Below are positions 43,644-53,733 of a stretch of DNA of 64,000 nucleotides, one piece after another. The position numbers were made by a program, and so were the translations under genes. The stretch's first letter is position 1. Each line of letters starts with the position of its first letter. The stretch comes from Crossiella cryophila (GTDB taxonomy: Bacteria; Actinomycetota; Actinomycetes; Mycobacteriales; Pseudonocardiaceae): NCBI RefSeq assembly GCF_014204915.1, contig NZ_JACHMH010000001.1, forward strand, positions 9,994,142 through 10,058,141, written 5' to 3'. The notes beneath the pieces were generated by a model, which saw only the letters and a program-made list of their open reading frames with translations, ran no database searches and was not told the DNA's origin.

Positions 43644-44612
43644 ATGCCAGTGCTCGTGCACACCGGCAGCGTCACCGAGCGCGACCGCCTTGACTTCTGG
43701 CGGGACGCAGGCGAACGGGCGGCGATGCCGATCGAGATCACCGACGCGCGGCCGGGCGATTTCCGGGCCCGCCTGCGTGGCCAGCGCTTCGGCGCGGTGC
43801 AGGTGAACGAGATCACCGCCAGCCCGCACATCATCCGACGGGCGCGGCGCGGCGGCGAGACCGGCACCGAGCTGTGCAAGACCACCCTGGTGGCACACGG
43901 CAACTGCGTGCTGAGCCAGGACGGGCGGCGGACCGAGCTGGGGCCAGGCGACCTGGTGCTCTACGACGGCTCCCGGCCCTACGAGATGGTGATGCCGGAG
44001 CAGGTGCGGCTGCTGGTGCTGCAGTACCCGCGCAGACTGCTGGCCGGGCTGGACGAGTACGACCGGCTGCGCGCGTTACGGCTGCCGACCACGGCCGGGC
44101 TCGGCGAGGTGGTCGCCCAGCTGATGCGGCACGTGGTGTCCACAATGGACGAAACAGACGGCGCGGCTGGCGTGCGGCTCACCGACAACCTGCTCGACCT
44201 GCTCGGCGTGCTGCTCGGCGAGCACCTGGCGCCGCGGTCCATCGAGCCGGACTCGGCCCGGCGGGCGCTGCTGTTACGGGTGCTCTCCTTCGTGGAGACC
44301 CAGCTGCACGATCCGGACCTGGACCCGGAGTCGATCGCGGCCGCGCACCACGTCTCCACCAGATACCTGCACAAGTTGTTCCAGGACCGGCCCGAATCGC
44401 TGGCCGCCTACGTGCGGGCCCGGCGGCTGGAGCGCTGCCGCAGCGATCTGCGCGATGTGACCCAGGCGGGCCGCCCGGTGGCGGTGCTGGCCGCGGCGTG
44501 GGGGTTCCGGGACGCCGCGCACTTCAGCAAGGTGTTCAAGAACGCCTATGGTCTACCGCCCGGGGAGTACCGGCGGTCCTTCACGCAGCGCAGCCAGCAG
44601 CGCGTTCCGTAG
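43644..44612 (+). CDS. AraC-family regulator (NphR-like, AraC-binding-like domain)
   Basis: A 322-residue activator. An N-terminal AraC-binding-like domain runs to about residue 190 (FGAVQVNEITASPHIIRRAR, GDLVLYDGSRPYEMVMPEQVRLLVLQYPR). The C-terminal HTH has IAAAHHVSTRYLHKLFQDRPESLAAYVRARRLERCRSDL and LAAAWGFRDAAHFSKVFKNAYGLPPGEYRR. An AGGAGG site precedes the ATG. Relatives regulate aromatic or nitrile catabolism. It is divergent from the ThDP enzyme gene with 141 bp between starts. Confidence 0.9.
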   Translation: MPVLVHTGSVTERDRLDFWRDAGERAAMPIEITDARPGDFRARLRGQRFGAVQVNEITASPHIIRRARRGGETGTELCKTTLVAHGNCVLSQDGRRTELGPGDLVLYDGSRPYEMVMPEQVRLLVLQYPRRLLAGLDEYDRLRALRLPTTAGLGEVVAQLMRHVVSTMDETDGAAGVRLTDNLLDLLGVLLGEHLAPRSIEPDSARRALLLRVLSFVETQLHDPDLDPESIAAAHHVSTRYLHKLFQDRPESLAAYVRARRLERCRSDLRDVTQAGRPVAVLAAAWGFRDAAHFSKVFKNAYGLPPGEYRRSFTQRSQQRVP

Positions 44613-44775
44613 CCCCACGCGGGTGGTTCGCCCGGCGCGGACCGGTGTTTCCCGCGCACAGGTCTACCCCGGACGGCGGAACAGACCGGAAGATCACTCG
44701 GCGCGGGGCTCGTCCAACGCCGTACGGGCTCCGTCGTCCGCCGACGAGCAGATCCTGTGACGGGGAGGTCCTGCC

Positions 44776-45012
44776 GTGCATCGCAGTTGGTTCCGAACGA
44801 AGTTGGCCGAGAAGAAGGACGAGGTCACGACCAAGGTCAAGAGCAACGTGACCGCGCGGGCGAAGGCGTTGATCCCGCAGAAGCTCACCGAGACCGGACC
44901 ACGAGACAACTGCATGGTGTGCGGGAAGAAGCTCAAGCCGCACTCCGTGGCCAATGGCGATGGCCGGGTGTGCTCACCCGGTTGCGCGCATGCCTGGGTG
45001 AAGGGCCTCTGA
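44776..45012 (+). CDS. Small zinc-finger-like protein
   Basis: A 78-residue protein starting at a GTG with a GGGGAGG site. The first half is basic and helical (KLAEKKDEVTTKVKSNVTARAKALIPQKL). The second half holds C-M-V-C-G-K-K-L-K and V-C-S-P-G-C-A-H, four cysteines spaced like a TRASH/MYM-type treble clef. It may bind zinc and nucleic acid or protein. I know no named family. It is followed by a hairpin terminator shared with the convergent P450 gene. Confidence 0.72.
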   Translation: MHRSWFRTKLAEKKDEVTTKVKSNVTARAKALIPQKLTETGPRDNCMVCGKKLKPHSVANGDGRVCSPGCAHAWVKGL

Positions 45013-45025
45013 GCCAGGAGCGGGC

Positions 45026-45055
45026 GGGCCGGTCCCCCACCTGGCGGACCGGCCC
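45026..45055. terminator. Bidirectional hairpin terminator
   Basis: GGGCCGGTCC (45026-45035) and GGACCGGCCC (45046-45055) pair perfectly over 10 bp, followed on the + strand by GTTCCTTCCCCT. It sits between the convergent small zinc-finger gene and the P450 gene. Confidence 0.65.
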
Positions 45056-45070
45056 GTTCCTTCCCCTCGA

Positions 45071-46285
<1,215 letters not shown>

Positions 46286-46313
46286 GACACACTCCCCCAG
46301 ATCCTGGCCCAGA

Positions 46314-46346
46314 CTCTACTGTTGTAGAGGCTCTACAGCCGTAGAG
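46314..46346. promoter_or_regulatory. Two CTCTAC/GTAGAG operators between P450 and tetR
   Basis: CTCTACTGTTGTAGAG (46314-46329) and CTCTACAGCCGTAGAG (46331-46346) are adjacent 16-bp palindromes with identical 6-bp arms, one base apart. They lie 29 bp from the P450 start and 32 bp from the tetR start. Confidence 0.85.
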
Positions 46347-46377
46347 TACACCGCATGACGCCGAGGTGCGAGCAACC

Positions 46378-46956
46378 ATGAGCAACGAGCAGCCCACCCG
46401 CCGCGAGGCCATCGCCGACGCGGCCATCGAGGTGCTCGCCGAACACGGCTCCCGGGGCCTCACGCACCGCGCGGTGGACGCCAAGGCCGGTATCGCGGCC
46501 GGATCCACCTCGTACTACTTCCGCACCCGCCTGGCCCTGCTGGAGGCCGCCCAGGCCAGGGTGGCGCAGCGGCAGCTCGCCCTGATGACCGCCTTCGCCG
46601 CGGCCGAGCCGAAGTCCGCGCTGGAACTGGCCCAGCTGATCACCGGCAACATGCACGCCATCCGCGCCGACCCCACCCTGACCATCGCGATGATGGAACT
46701 GACCCTGGAGGCGGTCCGCCGCCCGGAACTGCGCCCTGGGGTGGCCGAGGCCAGGAACCTGTTCGTGGACTGGCAGGACCGGATGCTGCGCGCCATCGGC
46801 GGCCCCGACCCGTCGCCGGACCTGACCCAGCTGCTGGCCAGCCTGGGCACCGGGATGGTGGTCGAACTGCTGAGCCTTGGCGACGCGGCGCCTGCGGCGT
46901 TCTTCGACGCGGAGGCCCAGGCCCGCAACTTCCACCGCCTGCTCGGCAACTACTGA
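46378..46956 (+). CDS. TetR-family regulator of the adjacent P450
   Basis: A 192-residue repressor. The HTH is TRREAIADAAIEVLAEHGSRGLTHRAVDAKAGIAAGSTSYYFRTRLALLEAAQ, with the S-Y-Y-F variant of the recognition turn seen in the TetR_C_6-like group. The rest is an all-helical ligand domain. The ATG at 46378 was chosen; a GTG at 46366 is in frame. It is divergent from the P450, and the doubled palindrome between them suggests it represses both. Confidence 0.9.
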   Translation: MSNEQPTRREAIADAAIEVLAEHGSRGLTHRAVDAKAGIAAGSTSYYFRTRLALLEAAQARVAQRQLALMTAFAAAEPKSALELAQLITGNMHAIRADPTLTIAMMELTLEAVRRPELRPGVAEARNLFVDWQDRMLRAIGGPDPSPDLTQLLASLGTGMVVELLSLGDAAPAAFFDAEAQARNFHRLLGNY

Positions 46957-47017
46957 GCCGGTACGGCTGGGGACTCGGTCCGAGCCCCCAGTTCGAACCT
47001 GGACAAAGACAAAAAGA

Positions 47018-47054
47018 ATCCGGCCCCCAGGGTGTGAAACCCTGGGGGCCGGAT
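47018..47054 (-). terminator. Strong terminator of the initiator tRNA
   Basis: A perfect 16-bp stem (ATCCGGCCCCCAGGGT with its complement, loop GTGAA) lies 4 bp after the tRNA 3' end on its strand and is followed by TTCTTTTTGTCTTTG, a proper U-rich tail. It may also stop tetR transcripts coming from the other side. Confidence 0.85.
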
Positions 47055-47058
47055 CTAG

Positions 47059-47132
47059 TAGCGGGGACAGGATTCGAACCTGTGACCTCTGGGTTATGAG
47101 CCCAGCGAGCTACCGAGCTGCTCCACCCCGCG
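47059..47132 (-). tRNA. Initiator tRNA-fMet (anticodon CAT)
   Basis: A 74-nt cloverleaf. The acceptor CGCGGGG/CCCCGCT leaves C1-U72 unpaired, the initiator hallmark in the form also found in mycobacteria. The anticodon stem CTGGG/CCCAG has the three G-C pairs of initiators, and the loop is CTCATAA. T-arm ACAGG-TTCGAAT-CCTGT. CCA is not encoded. Confidence 0.96.
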
Positions 47133-47335
47133 CCGTCTAGCTTTTGGTGCTTTGGAGCTTCTTGCTTTTTTTCTGTCGTTCTTGCTGACAGGAACTACTT
47201 TACACGGGGGTCCATACATTTCCAAATCGGGGGGTAAAACCGCCTCTGACCTGCGAGAACTTCCACCAGCCTAGCGCAGCCCCGGCGCGCCCCGGAGATC
47301 GAGACCCCGGCCTCGCCGACCCCGGAAAAGCGGAA

Positions 47336-47355
47336 AGGCCCGGCGAACCGGGCCT
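47336..47355 (-). terminator. Hairpin terminator downstream of the UPF0182 gene
   Basis: AGGCCCGG-CGAA-CCGGGCCT, an 8-bp perfect stem with a tetraloop, lies 79 bp after the UPF0182 stop and is followed leftward by TTCCGCTTTTCC. The 200 bp between this and the tRNA hold no gene. Confidence 0.6.
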
Positions 47356-47381
47356 GACCATGACTTTCACGTTCCGGGAGC

Positions 47382-47425
47382 GCGGGGTGAATCACCTGGA
47401 GACCCAGGAATGTGATCCACCCCGC
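47382..47425 (-). terminator. Long interrupted stem-loop after the UPF0182 gene
   Basis: GCGGGGTG/CACCCCGC, ATCAC/GTGAT and TGG/CCA segments nest in a 44-base hairpin 9 bp after the stop. It could stabilise the 3' end or help the terminator further on. Confidence 0.5.
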
Positions 47426-47434
47426 ACCCGGAAA

Positions 47435-50395
47435 TCAGCCGCCCGGCTTCGAGGTGGGCGTCGGCTGGTTACTGCTCGAGGGCTGCGGCTGCTGCGGCGG
47501 CGGCGCCTGACGGGCCGTGTCGAACCGCTTGGACGCGTCGTCGAGATCCTTCAGCGCCTGACCCTGGGTCGCGTAGTCCCCGTCGGTCTGCGCCTTCTTG
47601 TACTTCGCCCAGGCCGAGACCATGTCCGCGGCCGCACGCTGCGCGGCTTCGTTCAGGCCACCGGTGTTCGGGTTCGGCGGTTGCCCCGGCGTGGTGGTGC
47701 CACCGCCCGGCTGACCGGGGTTCGTGATGTTCGAACCCGCGCCCGCCCCGAAGACCTGGTCCAGCGCCTCGGCCAGGGTCGGCTTGAACCCGACCCGGTT
47801 CCCGAAGCTCACCAGCACCCTGGCCAGCTGCGGGAAGGCGTTCTGGTCCTTGCGCTGGATGTAGATCGGCTCCACGTACAGCAGACCACCGGCCACCGGC
47901 AGCGTGATCAGGTTGCCGTTGACCGCGCTCGCGTTCGGGTTGCTGAACAGCGTCCGGTTCTCCGTCACCTCAGGTGTGGAGAAGAACCTGTTCTGCACCT
48001 GACCGGGACCCTCGGTCTGGGTGTTGGTCGGCAGTCTGAGCACGTTGATCTGCCCGTAGGTGTCCGGATCGGACGAGGCACTCACCCAGGCGGCCAGGAA
48101 CTCTCTTCGCAGACCGGTCAGCGCACTGGTCAACTGGAAGGTCGGCTTGTTCTGGCCGTTGAGCTGGGCCACCACGTAGTACGGGGGCTGCTTGCCCTCG
48201 CGGTTGCCGGTGGCGGTGGAGGTGCCGACGGTCTCGTCGGTCGGGTCGTCCGGCACGTCCCAGAACTCGTTCTGGTTGAAGAACACACCGGGCTGCTCGA
48301 CGTGGTAGCGGGCCAGCAGGCTGCGCTGGACCTTGAACAGGTCCTCCGGGTACCGGAAGTGCGCCCGCAGCGAGGGCTTGACCTCGCTGTTGCCCTTGAC
48401 CAGGTTCGGGAACACACCCCGCCAGGCCTTGAGCACCGGGTCCTGCTCGTCCACCGCGTACAGGGTCACCGTGCCGTCGTAGGCGTCCACGGTGGCCTTG
48501 ACCGAGTTGCGGATGTAGTTGATCTGCGTGTTGGGCAGCCGAGGCTGGCCGGGCAGCGAGTCCTGCACCGTCTCACCGAGCGAGCTGCGCTGGGCGTACG
48601 GGTAGTTCTGCAGCGTGGTGTAGCCGTCCACGATCCACTGGATCCGGCCGTCCACCACCGCGGGGTACGGGTCGGCGTCCACGGTCAGCCACGGCGCGGC
48701 CTTCATCACCCGGTCCCGCGGGTTGCGGTTGTAGATGATCTTGGAGTCGCTGCCGATCGCACCGGAGAACAGGATGTTGCGTTCACCCTCGTTGGCCGCG
48801 AAGGCCAGGCGGTTGAACCAGTTCCCGATCGGCACGCCGCCCTTGCCGGTGTAGGTGTACTTGCTGGAGTCCGTGTCGTACTCCGCGGCGGCCTGACCGG
48901 CCTTGCCCACGATGGCGTAGTCGGTGATCTTCTCACCGAAGTAGATCCGCGGCTGTTCCACGTTGAACGCGCTCTTCGTGGAAAGGTCGCTGACCTGGTA
49001 GTTCGGGTAGCCGCCCTGGCCGCTGCCGTCCTGCAGCGCGGAGTTCACCGTGTTCGCCGGGGCCGCGACGAAACCATCGCCGTGGGTGTAGGTGAGGTGC
49101 CGGTTCAGCCAGTCCCGCTGGTTCTCCGCCAGCCCCGCGCTGTTCAGCTCCCGGACCGCGACGATGTAGTCCTGGATCTTCCCGTCGAGGGTGTACCGGT
49201 CGATGTCCAGCTTGTCGCCGAAGGAGTAGAAGTTCTTCCGCTGCTGCTGCTGGGTGAAGGTGGGCGCGAGCACGCCCGGGTCCAGCAACCGGATGTTCGG
49301 GATGGTGCCCTGGTCCGCCTTGACCTCGGCCTGCGAGGAGTCGGACTTGCCCGCGTAGTCGGTGTACTTGACCTTGTCCGAGGTCAGTCCGTACGCGTTC
49401 CTGGTCGCCGCGATGTTGCGCTCAATCGATTGAGACTCGCGGGCGATCGGGTTCGGGCGCACCGAGAACTGCTCCAGCAGCAGCGGCCAGGCGGCGCCCA
49501 GCAGCACGCTGGAGAGCACCATCAGCACCGCGGCGATCACCGGGATCTGCAGGTTGCGCACGAACGCGCCGACGAAGAAGGCCACCGCGCAGATCACCGC
49601 GATGATGGTGAGGATCAGCTTCGCAGGCATCACCGCGTGCAGATCGGTGTAGGTCGCGCCGTTGAACTCGGCCTTGCGGGTGCTCAGCAGCAGCCCGAAC
49701 CGGTCCAGGTAGTAGGAGACGCCGTAGAGCAGCACGAACACCCCGGCGAGCACGGCGAGCTGGACGCGTGCGGGCGCGGAGAGCTGCCCACCGCGGCCGG
49801 CCAGCCGGATGCCGCCGAAGATGTAGTGCGCGATCAGTCCGACGAAGAACGCACCGGCCACCGCCACGAACGCCCAGGACACCAGCCACTCGTAGAAGGG
49901 CAGGCGGAAGGCGTAGAAGCTGATGTCCCGGCCGAACTCCGGGTCGTTGACGCCGAAGGGCACCGAGTTGAGGAACAGCTGGACGCGTTCCCATTCACTC
50001 TGCGCCGCGGTACCGGCCACCAGGCCGACGGCGAGGGGAATGCCCCAGCCGACGATCCGCACCCGCGCCAGCACCGCGGTGCGGTAGCGCGAGACCGGGT
50101 CGTCCGGGCCGGCCACCGGCACGAACACCGGCCGGCTGCGGTAGGCGATGAACAGGCTCAACCCGACTGAACCGCCAATGAGCACGGCGACCGCGACGAA
50201 CAGCGCGATCCGGGTGAAGAGCACGGTGGTGAACACCGAGCTGAAGCCGACTTCGCCGAACCACAGCCAGTCGACATAGGTGCCGAGCAGCTGGGAGGCC
50301 AACAGGAAGGCGCCCAGAATCAGCGCGCCGACAATAAGCAGGATCCGACTACGCCGGGATAGCTTCGGCATCCCGACCGGGGGCCGCATGGCCAC
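47435..50395 (-). CDS. UPF0182-family large membrane protein
   Basis: A 986-residue protein. Seven hydrophobic helices lie in the first 330 residues, beginning ILLIVGALILGAFLLASQLLGTYVDWLWFGEVGF, which carries the family's D-W-L-W-F-x-E-x-G. A large exported domain of about 550 residues follows (WLTVDADPYPAVVDGRIQWIVDGYTT, YIRNSVKATVDAYDGTVTLYAVDEQDP), then a Pro/Gly/Gln-rich cytoplasmic-like tail with FGAG. The family is nearly universal in actinobacteria (Rv3193c in M. tuberculosis) and its function is unknown to me. The GTG start at 50395 is 165 bp from the divergent PPA1309-like gene. Confidence 0.93.
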   Translation of the reverse strand: MAMRPPVGMPKLSRRSRILLIVGALILGAFLLASQLLGTYVDWLWFGEVGFSSVFTTVLFTRIALFVAVAVLIGGSVGLSLFIAYRSRPVFVPVAGPDDPVSRYRTAVLARVRIVGWGIPLAVGLVAGTAAQSEWERVQLFLNSVPFGVNDPEFGRDISFYAFRLPFYEWLVSWAFVAVAGAFFVGLIAHYIFGGIRLAGRGGQLSAPARVQLAVLAGVFVLLYGVSYYLDRFGLLLSTRKAEFNGATYTDLHAVMPAKLILTIIAVICAVAFFVGAFVRNLQIPVIAAVLMVLSSVLLGAAWPLLLEQFSVRPNPIARESQSIERNIAATRNAYGLTSDKVKYTDYAGKSDSSQAEVKADQGTIPNIRLLDPGVLAPTFTQQQQRKNFYSFGDKLDIDRYTLDGKIQDYIVAVRELNSAGLAENQRDWLNRHLTYTHGDGFVAAPANTVNSALQDGSGQGGYPNYQVSDLSTKSAFNVEQPRIYFGEKITDYAIVGKAGQAAAEYDTDSSKYTYTGKGGVPIGNWFNRLAFAANEGERNILFSGAIGSDSKIIYNRNPRDRVMKAAPWLTVDADPYPAVVDGRIQWIVDGYTTLQNYPYAQRSSLGETVQDSLPGQPRLPNTQINYIRNSVKATVDAYDGTVTLYAVDEQDPVLKAWRGVFPNLVKGNSEVKPSLRAHFRYPEDLFKVQRSLLARYHVEQPGVFFNQNEFWDVPDDPTDETVGTSTATGNREGKQPPYYVVAQLNGQNKPTFQLTSALTGLRREFLAAWVSASSDPDTYGQINVLRLPTNTQTEGPGQVQNRFFSTPEVTENRTLFSNPNASAVNGNLITLPVAGGLLYVEPIYIQRKDQNAFPQLARVLVSFGNRVGFKPTLAEALDQVFGAGAGSNITNPGQPGGGTTTPGQPPNPNTGGLNEAAQRAAADMVSAWAKYKKAQTDGDYATQGQALKDLDDASKRFDTARQAPPPQQPQPSSSNQPTPTSKPGG

Positions 50396-50560
50396 GTGAG
50401 CACGCTCCTGGGTCGCGGTCGATCAGTTTTCAGCGGTCTGGGCCGGATGTCGTCCAGGCCGAGAACACGGCTGAGCAACGGACAGGCATCGTCCCGTATG
50501 TCCAACTCTACGGACGGCCGTTTGGGTTCCTGACTCGCCTCGTGTTATCGAAGTGCGACG

Positions 50561-51103
50561 ATGTGCGCCGTGTCTTCCGCACCCGACTTCACCGCCGCCC
50601 TTCCCGCAGCCGCCCGAGAGGTGGACGACTTCGTCGCCACCGGCGGCTGGGACCAGCCCCCGCAGCTGTTCGCGCTGGTCCCGACGGCCGCGCTGCTCCA
50701 ACAGGAGCCCGAGCTGGCGGACAGCCTCGACCCGGACGCGATGCTCACCCCGATCGCCCAGGACAGCCTGCCCGAGGGTGATCTGGGCACCGCGCTGTCC
50801 CGGATCGTGTGGCCGGACGCGGTGGCGGGCTGTGTGGTCACCCAGGAGATCGTGGTGCTGCCGCCCGCGGCCGAGGAGCAGCTCAACGGGACGGAGACCG
50901 ACCCGGCCGAGGCGGCCAGGATCGCCGCCGAGCACCCGGACCGCCGGGAGGCCCGGCTGGTGGCCGCGGTGCTGCGGGACGGCACCGGCGCCTGCGTGCT
51001 GCGGGTGCGCAAGGCCCCGGACGGCCCGGGTGACGAGCTGGTCGAGCAGCCCGACCTGGCGCCGAACCTGCTCGAGGCGCTGCGGCAGACCTTCCAGGAC
51101 TGA
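50561..51103 (+). CDS. PPA1309-family protein
   Basis: A 180-residue acidic soluble protein conserved in actinobacteria. Recognisable parts are GGWDQPPQLFALVPTAALL, LPEGDLGTALSRIVWPDAVAGCVVTQEIVVLPP and REARLVAAVLRDGTGACVLRVRK. No catalytic motif stands out. The ATG at 50561 has no ribosome site; a GTG at 50570 is equally possible and the message may be leaderless. It is divergent from UPF0182 and convergent with the PDZ protease. Confidence 0.85.
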   Translation: MCAVSSAPDFTAALPAAAREVDDFVATGGWDQPPQLFALVPTAALLQQEPELADSLDPDAMLTPIAQDSLPEGDLGTALSRIVWPDAVAGCVVTQEIVVLPPAAEEQLNGTETDPAEAARIAAEHPDRREARLVAAVLRDGTGACVLRVRKAPDGPGDELVEQPDLAPNLLEALRQTFQD

Positions 51104-51159
51104 GCCGATGACGCCGGCCGGGTTCGCCGTGGACCCGGCCGGTGCTGCTCCGGCTCCGC

Positions 51160-52182
51160 TCAGCAGGCCGGCGTCGGCTGGTTGTTGCGCAGTGCCTCCA
51201 GCGCGTTGACCGCCTGGCCGAGCGAACCGACCTTGACCAGCTTGAGCCCCTCCGGGGTGCGCTGCCTGGCCTCGGCGCAGTTGCCCTCCGGCACCAGGAA
51301 CACGGTGGCGCCCTGGTTGCGGGCGGCGATCATCTTGAACGGGATGCCGCCGATGGCGCCCACCTTGCCATCGGCGTCGATCTCGCCGGTGCCCGCGATG
51401 GACTGGCCGCCGTTGATCTCGCCGGGGGTCAGCTTGTCCACGATGGAGAGCGCGAACATCAGTCCGGCCGAGGGGCCGCCGACGTCCTTGAGCGCGATCT
51501 TGATCTGGAACGGCACGTCCGGGCGCTCGGCCGAGTTGACGCCGAGCACGCCCTGCGGCCGGTCATCGGCCTTGCCGAGGGTCACCCTGGCGGTCTTCTC
51601 CGGGTCCGCGTTGTGCTGGTAGCGAACATCTACCTGGTCACCCGGCTTGGTTTTCTCCAGCGCGGCCCGCACCTCGGCCGGATTGGCCACCGATTTGCCG
51701 GCCACCGCGAGGATCCGGTCGCCCGGCTCCACGATGCCCTTGAGCGCGCTGTTGTCCTCGATCTTCACCGCGAGCACCTTGACCGGGTACTTCAGGAAGC
51801 GCAGCGCGGCGATCTCGGCACTGGACTGGGAGTCCTGGAAGGCCTTGCTGTTCTCCTGGTCGATCTGCTGCTTGGTCTTCTCCGGCGGGAACAGCTCCTC
51901 GCGCGGGGCCAGCGCGTAATCGCCGGAAAGCCACAGGCCGAAGGCGGTGAGCAGGGTCATGCCGTCGTTGAGCGAGACCGTGGTCATGGACAGCTTGCCG
52001 CCGGTCGGGAAGGTGTTCTCACCGCCGATGTCGACCACCGGGGTGTCGTTGACCTTGCCGAGGGTGTCGTAGACCGGGCCGGGCCCGAGCGCGACGTAGG
52101 GCACCGGCAGGAGTGCGCCGAGCAGGCCGAGCACCAGCACGAGCACGGAACTGAAAAGCAGCGTCCAGGTACGGCGGGTCAC
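51160..52182 (-). CDS. PDZ-containing Lon-like serine protease (YlbL/Rv3194c type)
   Basis: A 340-residue membrane-anchored protease. A single N-terminal helix (TWTLLFSSVLVLVLGLLGALL, residues 5-25) precedes an exported part. The PDZ domain contains VLAVKIEDNSALKGIVEPGDRILAVAGKSV. The Lon-like catalytic region has serine in VGGPSAGLMFALSIVDKL and lysine in GAIGGIPFKMIAAR, a Ser-Lys dyad. The GTG of VTRRTW was chosen directly before the helix. It is divergent from the DUF2342 gene by 68 bp. It probably processes secreted proteins. Confidence 0.92.
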   Translation of the reverse strand: MTRRTWTLLFSSVLVLVLGLLGALLPVPYVALGPGPVYDTLGKVNDTPVVDIGGENTFPTGGKLSMTTVSLNDGMTLLTAFGLWLSGDYALAPREELFPPEKTKQQIDQENSKAFQDSQSSAEIAALRFLKYPVKVLAVKIEDNSALKGIVEPGDRILAVAGKSVANPAEVRAALEKTKPGDQVDVRYQHNADPEKTARVTLGKADDRPQGVLGVNSAERPDVPFQIKIALKDVGGPSAGLMFALSIVDKLTPGEINGGQSIAGTGEIDADGKVGAIGGIPFKMIAARNQGATVFLVPEGNCAEARQRTPEGLKLVKVGSLGQAVNALEALRNNQPTPAC

Positions 52183-52250
52183 GACGACACAGCGTACGGG
52201 GCCGTCGACGTCGCCGGGTGCACCCTCCACGGTCCGCGTACCGTGGAGGC

Positions 52251-53648
52251 ATGACGGACCAGCCGTTCGGCTTCAGCGCACCGGACCCGGACGAGGGCGA
52301 GGGCCGCAAGCGCTCCGAGGGAGCGGGCGGCCAGCAGAACCCCTTCGGTTTCAGCCTTCCCGGCATGCCGCCAGGGGGGATCCCCGGGCTGCCCGGCATG
52401 CCGCCGGGCGGCAGCATCGACATGGGCGCGCTCGGCCAGATGCTCAGCCAGCTCGGCCAGATGCTCAGCCAGTCCCAGGGACAGACCGGGCCGGTCAACT
52501 ACGACGTGGCGAAACAGATCGCCGTGCAACAGCTCATCGACAACGGCGGCAACCTCAACCCCAGTGGTCAGCAGGACTCGGCGGTCGCCGACGCGGTGCG
52601 CCTGGCCGAGCTGTGGCTGGACCCGGCCACCGCACTGCCGGTCGGCGCGCGCAGCACGCAGAGCTGGTCGGCGATGACCTGGGTCGAGCAGACCCTGCCC
52701 AGCTGGCGGCGGCTGTGCGATCCGGTGGCCCAGCGGGTCTCCGGGGCGTGGGTGGACGCGCTGCCCGACGAGGCGCGGCAGGCCGCCGGCCCGCTGCTGT
52801 CCATGGTCGGGCAGATGGGCGGACTCGCCTTCGGCTCCCAGCTCGGCAACGCGCTGGCCCAGCTCGGTTCCGAGGTGCTGACCTCCACCGACGTCGGCCT
52901 GCCGCTGGGTCCGGAGGGCGTGGCCGCGCTGCTGCCTGCCAACGTGGAGAAGTTCACCGAGGGCCTTGGCCGCCCGGCCAGCGAGGTGCTGGTGTTCCTG
53001 GCCGCCCGCGAGGCCGCGCACCAGCGGCTGTTCGCGCACGTGCCGTGGCTGCGGCAGCGGCTGATGGCCACGGTCGAGGAGTTCGCCAACGGCATCAAGG
53101 TGGACGTGGCCGCGCTGGAGAACCTGGCCGGTCAGCTCGACCCGAGCAACCCCGCGGCGCTGGAGGAGGCGATGGGTTCGGGCGTGCTGAACCCGGAGCA
53201 CTCCCCGGAGCAGAAGGCGGCGCTGGCCCGGCTGGAGACCATGCTGGCCCTGGTCGAGGGCTGGGTGGACGTGGTGGTCGGTGACGCGGTGGGCGACCGC
53301 CTGCCCGGCGCGGACGCGCTGCGCGAGACGCTGCGGCGCAGGCGTGCCAGCGGCGGCCCCGCCGAGCAGACCTTCGCCACCCTGGTCGGCCTGGAACTGC
53401 GTCCGCGCAGGCTGCGGGCCGCGGCCGCGCTGTGGCGGGTGATGACCGACCAGCACGGGGTCACCGGCCGGGACTCGGTCTGGGAGCACCCGGACCTGAT
53501 GCCCACCACCGAGGACCTGGACGATCCGCTGGGCTTCGCCGAGCGCTGGGGCCAGGACAACGCGGACCTGGACGACCCGATCGCGGCGATCCAGCGCGCC
53601 GAGGAGGCCGAACGCCGCAAGAAGGACGACGAGCCAGAGGGCAAGTGA
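52251..53648 (+). CDS. DUF2342 zinc-dependent-metalloprotease-like protein
   Basis: A 465-residue protein with an N-terminal Gly/Pro/Met-rich stretch (NPFGFSLPGMPPGGIPGLPGMPPGG) and a repeated LGQMLSQ. The core has DPATALPVGARSTQSWSAMTWVEQTLPSWRRL, FGSQLGNALAQLGSEVLTSTDVGLPL and VFLAAREAAHQRLFAHVPWL. The A-A-H-x-R-L-F segment stands where a metalloprotease HExxH would be. The acidic tail ends KKDDEPEGK. It is annotated in relatives (Rv3195) as a putative hydrolase or F420-associated protein. A GGAGG site precedes the ATG. It is divergent from the PDZ protease. Confidence 0.88.
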   Translation: MTDQPFGFSAPDPDEGEGRKRSEGAGGQQNPFGFSLPGMPPGGIPGLPGMPPGGSIDMGALGQMLSQLGQMLSQSQGQTGPVNYDVAKQIAVQQLIDNGGNLNPSGQQDSAVADAVRLAELWLDPATALPVGARSTQSWSAMTWVEQTLPSWRRLCDPVAQRVSGAWVDALPDEARQAAGPLLSMVGQMGGLAFGSQLGNALAQLGSEVLTSTDVGLPLGPEGVAALLPANVEKFTEGLGRPASEVLVFLAAREAAHQRLFAHVPWLRQRLMATVEEFANGIKVDVAALENLAGQLDPSNPAALEEAMGSGVLNPEHSPEQKAALARLETMLALVEGWVDVVVGDAVGDRLPGADALRETLRRRRASGGPAEQTFATLVGLELRPRRLRAAAALWRVMTDQHGVTGRDSVWEHPDLMPTTEDLDDPLGFAERWGQDNADLDDPIAAIQRAEEAERRKKDDEPEGK

Positions 53649-53733
53649 GCCGGTGAGCAGCGCGGTCCGGACGATCCGTTCGGACCGCGACTAACGACCC
53701 TGGCCGAGGCGGGGCAGGGCGCGGTGCCATGAG

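Noticed and set aside
47360..50170. A 936-codon open frame on the + strand
   Set aside because: It is antisense to the UPF0182 gene; in DNA this GC-rich the complementary frame stays open by codon bias, and its residue make-up (R, V, G, L) shows no family motif.
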